64,000 nt of DNA from Candidatus Mediterraneibacter pullistercoris (lineage in GTDB: Bacteria > Bacillota > Clostridia > Lachnospirales > Lachnospiraceae), in the NCBI GenBank assembly GCA_019116885.1, contig DXAU01000024.1:1-64000 (forward strand), given 5' to 3'. A program made the position numbers and the translations under genes. Shown in pieces: positions 58,948 through 64,000 of the stretch; the stretch's first letter is position 1; each line of letters begins with the position of its first letter. The notes beneath the pieces are model-generated. The model was given only the letters and a program-made list of their open reading frames with translations, had not been told where the DNA came from and did not search any database.

Positions 58948-59724
58948 ATGGACGGAAACAACAATACCTTCAAACGATATATGGAAGTGGGCCTTGCGGT
59001 TCTGATCGTTCTCTCGCTGGGGATTGCCGGAGCCACGGGTGTGCTGTCTCCCCGGGCGGACAAAAGTGAACGGACAGAGGCCGCAGCGGAGACTGGAAAT
59101 GCCGGGAGTGAAGAGGGATCTTCCAAAGAGGCTTCAAAAAGCGGCGGTACGGCAGAATCCGGCAGCGCCGAGACGCAGGAAGCGATCGCGGACGGGCAGT
59201 ATCCGATCATGGGAAGCAGTGACATAACTGTTCAGGAGATGGTCGATTATTTTAACTCATCAGGCAGGACATATCCCGCAGAAGAACTCTCTGAAGGCGG
59301 AGCGGACTCTATAGAGACGTTCTGTCAGATGTATTACGACGAAGCGATGGCAGAGGGAGTGCGTCCGGAAGTGGCATTTGCCCAGACGATGAAAGAGACG
59401 GGATTTCTGCAGTACGGGGGCGATGCCTCGATTGAACAGTTTAACTTCGCCGGACTTGGCACGACGGGAAACGGCGTGCCGGGAAATTCCTACCCGGATG
59501 TCCAGACCGGGATACGGGCGCAAATCCAGCATCTGAAAGCGTATGCAACGTCAGATGCTCTGAACAGAGAGTGTGTGGATGACCGCTACGAGTATGTCAA
59601 AAAAGGCTCCGCGCCTTATGTACAGTGGCTGGGACAGCAGGAAAACCCGGAGGGGCTCGGATGGGCCACAGGCGACAATTATGGCTACGATATTGTGGGA
59701 ATGATCGAAGACATGATGGACTGA
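58948..59724 (+). CDS. Membrane-anchored glucosaminidase-domain protein
   Basis: N-terminal TM, low-complexity linker, MYYDEAMAEGVRPEVAFAQTMKETGFLQYGG...NFAGLGTTGNGVPGNSYPDVQTGIRAQIQHLKAYA. Confidence 0.85.
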   Translation: MDGNNNTFKRYMEVGLAVLIVLSLGIAGATGVLSPRADKSERTEAAAETGNAGSEEGSSKEASKSGGTAESGSAETQEAIADGQYPIMGSSDITVQEMVDYFNSSGRTYPAEELSEGGADSIETFCQMYYDEAMAEGVRPEVAFAQTMKETGFLQYGGDASIEQFNFAGLGTTGNGVPGNSYPDVQTGIRAQIQHLKAYATSDALNRECVDDRYEYVKKGSAPYVQWLGQQENPEGLGWATGDNYGYDIVGMIEDMMD

Positions 59725-59747
59725 TATCTTAAGATTATTTAAACATC

Positions 59748-59776
59748 TTGACAAATCCTCCGCTTGCGACTATAGT
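59748..59776 (+). promoter_or_regulatory. Promoter for valS T-box leader
   Basis: TTGACA-N17-TATAGT. Confidence 0.8.
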
Positions 59777-59782
59777 ATTGAT

Positions 59783-60155
59783 AGTTAATTTTTAGTTAAT
59801 ATTATTGTAACAAAGGTGACGAGGAAGAGGAGTACATTATTACTTCCGCCAGAGAGAACTGCCCGGAGAAATCATTGCGGCGTGCATTGTGAACATCTGC
59901 ATGACCGGACATCCGGCTGAAAGGCGGTTTCGGAAAAGGATAATGGAAGGTAGCTTTTGAACCGGATGACTGAAGGGCATTTGTGCAGGGGCATAGACCA
60001 TGCGGCAGGTAAGTCATCCCGGAGTGGTCCACGTTACAGGACCTGAGAGATATATTTTCCGGCGGAAGCGGATGGCTTTGGGTCAGGGAAATATATGAAA
60101 TAAGGTGGTACCGCGGAATCTTCGCCCTTTACATATGTAAAGGGCGTTTTTTTAT
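59783..60155 (+). promoter_or_regulatory. T-box leader upstream of valS
   Basis: AGGTGGTACCGCGG at 60103-60116; terminator CGCCCTTTACATATGTAAAGGGCG-T7 at 60123-60153. Confidence 0.93.
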
Positions 60156-60202
60156 GCAACTGTGAAAATTCCGTGAACACAGGAAAATGCAAGGAGAACA
60201 CA

Positions 60203-62851
60203 ATGGGCAAAGAACTGGCAAAGACTTATGATCCGAAAGCGATCGAAGAAAAACTGTATGAGAAATGGTGCGAGAATAAATACTTCCACGCAGAGGTGGA
60301 CCGCAGCAGAAAACCGTTCACAACGGTGATGCCGCCGCCGAATATCACAGGAAAGCTTCACATGGGGCACGCGCTTGACAATACGCTCCAGGATATCCTG
60401 ATCCGCTACAAGAGGATGGAAGGGTATAATGCACTGTGGATTCCGGGGACAGACCATGCGGCGATCTCCACAGAAGTCAAGGTGACGAACCAGCTCAAGG
60501 AAGAGGGAATCGACAAGAAAGAACTCGGCCGCGAGGGCTTCTTAGAGAGAACGTGGCAGTGGAAAGAAGAGTATGCGGGCACGATCGAGGGACAGCTCAA
60601 GAAACTGGGCGTTTCCTGCGACTGGGACAGAGAACGGTTTACAATGGACGAGGGATGTTCCAGGGCAGTTGAGGAGGTCTTTATCAGCCTGTATGAGAAA
60701 GGATATATTTACAAAGGATCAAGGATCATCAACTGGTGTCCGAAATGTAAGACTTCCCTTTCTGACGCAGAGGTAGAGCACGAGGAACAGGAAGGACACT
60801 TCTGGCACATCAAATATCCGATCGTGGGAACGGACCGTTTCCTCGAGATTGCTACTACACGTCCGGAGACGATGCTGGGCGACACGGCGATTGCCGTTCA
60901 CCCGGATGACGAACGCTATCAGGATATCGTAGGCAAGAACGTGATCCTGCCGATCGTAGGACGCGAGATCCCCATTGTGGCGGATTATTATGTAGACAAA
61001 GAGTTCGGTACAGGAGCGGTGAAGATCACACCGGCTCATGACCCGAACGACTTCGAGGTGGGCAAGCGGCATAACCTGCCGGAGATCAACATCATGAACG
61101 ATGATGCCACGATCAATGAAAACGGCGGAAAATACGCCGGTATGGACCGCTACGAGGCGAGAAAGGCCATCGTGAAAGAACTGGAGGAGCAGGGGTATCT
61201 TGTAAAAGTAGTTCCGCACACACATGCAGTTGGAACTCACGACCGCTGCAGCACGACGGTAGAGCCGCTCATCAAACAGCAGTGGTTTGTGAAGATGGAA
61301 GAACTGGCAAAACCGGCAATCAACGCTCTGAAGACTGGCGAGCTGAAATTTGTGCCGGACCGCTTTGACAAGATTTATCTGCACTGGCTGGAGAATATCA
61401 AAGACTGGTGTATTTCCCGCCAGATCTGGTGGGGACACCGGATTCCGGCATATTACTGCGACGAGTGCGGTGAGTTTGTCGTAGACAGACATGCGCCGGA
61501 GAAATGCCCTCACTGTGGATGCACACATTTCACACAGGATGAGGATACTCTGGATACCTGGTTCTCTTCCGCATTGTGGCCGTTCTCTACGCTTGGATGG
61601 CCGGAGAAGACAGAGGATCTGGATTATTTCTACCCGACGGATGTGCTTGTGACAGGATACGACATCATCTTCTTCTGGGTGATCCGTATGGTATTCTCAG
61701 GATATGCGCATACCGGAAAGTCACCGTTCCACACCGTGCTCATCCATGGGCTGGTGCGCGATTCTCTGGGGCGCAAGATGAGCAAATCTCTCGGAAACGG
61801 AATCGATCCGCTGGAGATTATCGACAAGTACGGCGCCGACGCGCTGAGACTGACGCTCGTGACCGGAAACGCACCGGGCAATGATATGCGCTTCTACAAT
61901 GAGAGAGTAGAGGCAAGCAGGAATTTCGCGAATAAAGTATGGAACGCCTCACGATTCATACTTATGAACATGAAAGAGAATGTAATCGGAAAACCGGAGG
62001 ATGCGCTTCTTACACCGGCTGACCGGTGGATACTCTCTGCGGTGAACACGCTGGCAAAAGACGTGACGGAGAACATGGACAAATACGAGCTTGGTATCGC
62101 GGTCCAGAAAGTCTATGATTTTATCTGGGATGAATTCTGCGACTGGTATGTAGAGCTTGCGAAATACCGCATCTACCACGCAGAGGAAGACCCGAAAGCT
62201 GCAGACTGTGTGCTGTGGGTGTTAAAAACGGTGCTTGGGCAGGCGTTGAAGCTGCTCCATCCGTTTATGCCGTTTATCACAGAGGAGATTTACAGCGCGC
62301 TCGTGCCGGAAGAAGAGTCGCTGATGATATCAGAATGGCCGGAATATAAAGAGGAACTGAACTTCTCTGCGGACGAGAACGTAATGGAACATGTAAAAGC
62401 GGTTATCAAAGGAATCCGGAACATCCGTTCCGAGATGGATGTGCCAAACAGCCGGAAGACAAAAGTGTACATCGTCTGCGATCAGAAAGATGTCTGTGAT
62501 GGAATCGAAACACTCAGCGAATCTTTGAAATCGCTGATGATGGCAAATGAGATACTGGTTCAGGGTAACAAAGACGGCATTGCGGACAGTGCAGTGTCTG
62601 TTGTGGTTCCGGATGCGGTCGTCTATCTGCCGCTCGAGGATCTGGTGGATTTCGAGCAGGAGAGAGAGAGGCTCGCAAAAGAAGAAGACAGATTAAAGAA
62701 AGAGATAAAGAGAGCAGAAGGGATGCTCTCCAACGAAAAGTTCGTGAGCAAGGCTCCGGCTGACAAGGTTCAGGCCGAGAGAGAGAAGCTGGAGAAATAC
62801 ACTCAGATGCTCGCGCAGGTGAAAGAGAGAATGGCGGGGCTGGCTAAATAA
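60203..62851 (+). CDS. valS: Valine--tRNA ligase
   Basis: [21 protein letters not shown] (HIGH), [25 protein letters not shown] (KMSKS), C-terminal coiled coil. Confidence 0.98.
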   Translation: MGKELAKTYDPKAIEEKLYEKWCENKYFHAEVDRSRKPFTTVMPPPNITGKLHMGHALDNTLQDILIRYKRMEGYNALWIPGTDHAAISTEVKVTNQLKEEGIDKKELGREGFLERTWQWKEEYAGTIEGQLKKLGVSCDWDRERFTMDEGCSRAVEEVFISLYEKGYIYKGSRIINWCPKCKTSLSDAEVEHEEQEGHFWHIKYPIVGTDRFLEIATTRPETMLGDTAIAVHPDDERYQDIVGKNVILPIVGREIPIVADYYVDKEFGTGAVKITPAHDPNDFEVGKRHNLPEINIMNDDATINENGGKYAGMDRYEARKAIVKELEEQGYLVKVVPHTHAVGTHDRCSTTVEPLIKQQWFVKMEELAKPAINALKTGELKFVPDRFDKIYLHWLENIKDWCISRQIWWGHRIPAYYCDECGEFVVDRHAPEKCPHCGCTHFTQDEDTLDTWFSSALWPFSTLGWPEKTEDLDYFYPTDVLVTGYDIIFFWVIRMVFSGYAHTGKSPFHTVLIHGLVRDSLGRKMSKSLGNGIDPLEIIDKYGADALRLTLVTGNAPGNDMRFYNERVEASRNFANKVWNASRFILMNMKENVIGKPEDALLTPADRWILSAVNTLAKDVTENMDKYELGIAVQKVYDFIWDEFCDWYVELAKYRIYHAEEDPKAADCVLWVLKTVLGQALKLLHPFMPFITEEIYSALVPEEESLMISEWPEYKEELNFSADENVMEHVKAVIKGIRNIRSEMDVPNSRKTKVYIVCDQKDVCDGIETLSESLKSLMMANEILVQGNKDGIADSAVSVVVPDAVVYLPLEDLVDFEQERERLAKEEDRLKKEIKRAEGMLSNEKFVSKAPADKVQAEREKLEKYTQMLAQVKERMAGLAK

Positions 62852-62897
62852 ACATGAATAGAGTTTCTTCTGGAAAAGAAAGGACGTATGAGCATAC

Positions 62898-64000
62898 ATG
62901 AAACGCATTCACATCAGGAAACCTGATATCAAAGGATTTTTTACAAAAGTCAGAAATCTGAAAAAAGAAGATATCAAACGGCATTTTAAGGAGAAAAAAG
63001 AGCGCAGACAGCGTATTCTGGAAGAACGGCGCAACAGTAAATTTGCAAAAAAAATGCAGCCGGTCTATAAGTGGATGAACAGATTCTCCCTGCCGCTTCA
63101 TTTTCTCCTGGCATGCGTCATAAACTTTCTCATTGAAACGATCTCCCGCCTGTCAGTCTTTGAAGCGTGGGATTATATGACGGGGACTCCGCTCGTGTTC
63201 CTGTACAATGCATTTATGATATTTGCGACTTTTTCCATTGTGTATCTTGTGCGGCGGAGAGTCTTTGTACGTATTCTTATCAGTGTATTCTGGGTGTTTT
63301 TGGGGGTGTGCAACGGATATCTCCTTACTAAGAGGGTTACGCCCTTCAACGCACAGGATCTGAAAGTGCTCTCCGACGCTCTTGAACTGACAGGGAATTA
63401 TTTCAACACATTTGAACTCATTATGATTGTCATCGGTGTGGTAGCTCTCTGGTTCTGGATTGTTTCCATGTGGCGCCGGGGCGGACAGTTTACAGGAAAG
63501 ATGCACCGGGTGATTGCCCTCGGAGGCGTGGCAGTGTCATTTGCCGCATGTCTCTGGCTCACTGATACAGCGATTGACAAACGCGTTATATCGAATTACT
63601 TCGGAAATATTGCATTTGCCTATGAAGATTATGGGTTTCCATACTGTTTCTCTGCGAGTCTGTTCAACACGGGGATCAATGAGCCGGCCGGATACAGCGA
63701 GGAGACGATGGCTGAGATCAACAGCGGTGACATCCTGAGGAAGAGTGAGACGGGACGGTCTGAGGAAGAGATGCCGAATATTCTGTTCGTGCAGCTTGAG
63801 TCCTTTTTTGACCCGACAGAAGTGGAGTGGCTGCGGTTTTCAGAGGACCCGATCCCGAATCTGCGGAAACTTTTTAAGGAATATTCGACAGGATATTTTA
63901 AAGTTCCGTCAGTGGGAGCCGGCACAGCCAACACGGAATTTGAGGTGCTCACAGGCATGAGCATGCGTTTTTTTGGCCCCGGGGAATATCCGTACAAGAC
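62898..64000 (+). CDS. LTA synthase family (sulfatase-fold) membrane protein, 3' truncated by window end
   Basis: Open frame to window end; TMs then MPNILFVQLESFFDPTEVEWLRFSEDPIPNLRKLFKEYSTGYFKVPSVGAGTANTEFEVLTGMSMRFFGPGEYPYK. Confidence 0.88.
   Translation, partial: MKRIHIRKPDIKGFFTKVRNLKKEDIKRHFKEKKERRQRILEERRNSKFAKKMQPVYKWMNRFSLPLHFLLACVINFLIETISRLSVFEAWDYMTGTPLVFLYNAFMIFATFSIVYLVRRRVFVRILISVFWVFLGVCNGYLLTKRVTPFNAQDLKVLSDALELTGNYFNTFELIMIVIGVVALWFWIVSMWRRGGQFTGKMHRVIALGGVAVSFAACLWLTDTAIDKRVISNYFGNIAFAYEDYGFPYCFSASLFNTGINEPAGYSEETMAEINSGDILRKSETGRSEEEMPNILFVQLESFFDPTEVEWLRFSEDPIPNLRKLFKEYSTGYFKVPSVGAGTANTEFEVLTGMSMRFFGPGEYPYK

Overview
The window is a chromosomal segment from a Firmicute, most likely Clostridia/Lachnospiraceae judging by gene content and family resemblance. 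It is mostly housekeeping genes: ftsX (partial), an S41 protease, T-box-aspS-gatCAB, clpB, dinB, an envelope/two-component cluster, nrdR-truA, exoA, CobW GTPases, a raffinose/sucrose locus, glnA-ANTAR, dapF, pyrFKDE, purEMND, T-box-valS and a partial LTA synthase-like gene. No phage, IS element, CRISPR array or rRNA was seen. Most notable: (1) a Tet(M)/EF-G-like ribosomal-protection GTPase fused to a C-terminal YacP/Rae1-type NYN ribonuclease domain (43638-46409), with a 15-bp perfect palindrome over its promoter/RBS region; (2) a glnA leader with a consensus promoter followed by two adjacent hairpins with A1..G4 hexaloops that overlap the 5' arm of a terminator, with an ANTAR protein gene downstream of glnA; (3) an XRE-HTH/aminotransferase fusion with five AGTTCAA repeats in its promoter region, one forming the -35 box; (4) a ~210-bp imperfect palindrome after the fructokinase gene and a 23-bp perfect hairpin in the glnA-ANTAR gap; (5) a tandemly duplicated hairpin with compensatory changes inside the aspS T-box leader. 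All family calls come from reading motifs by eye; no database search was run.
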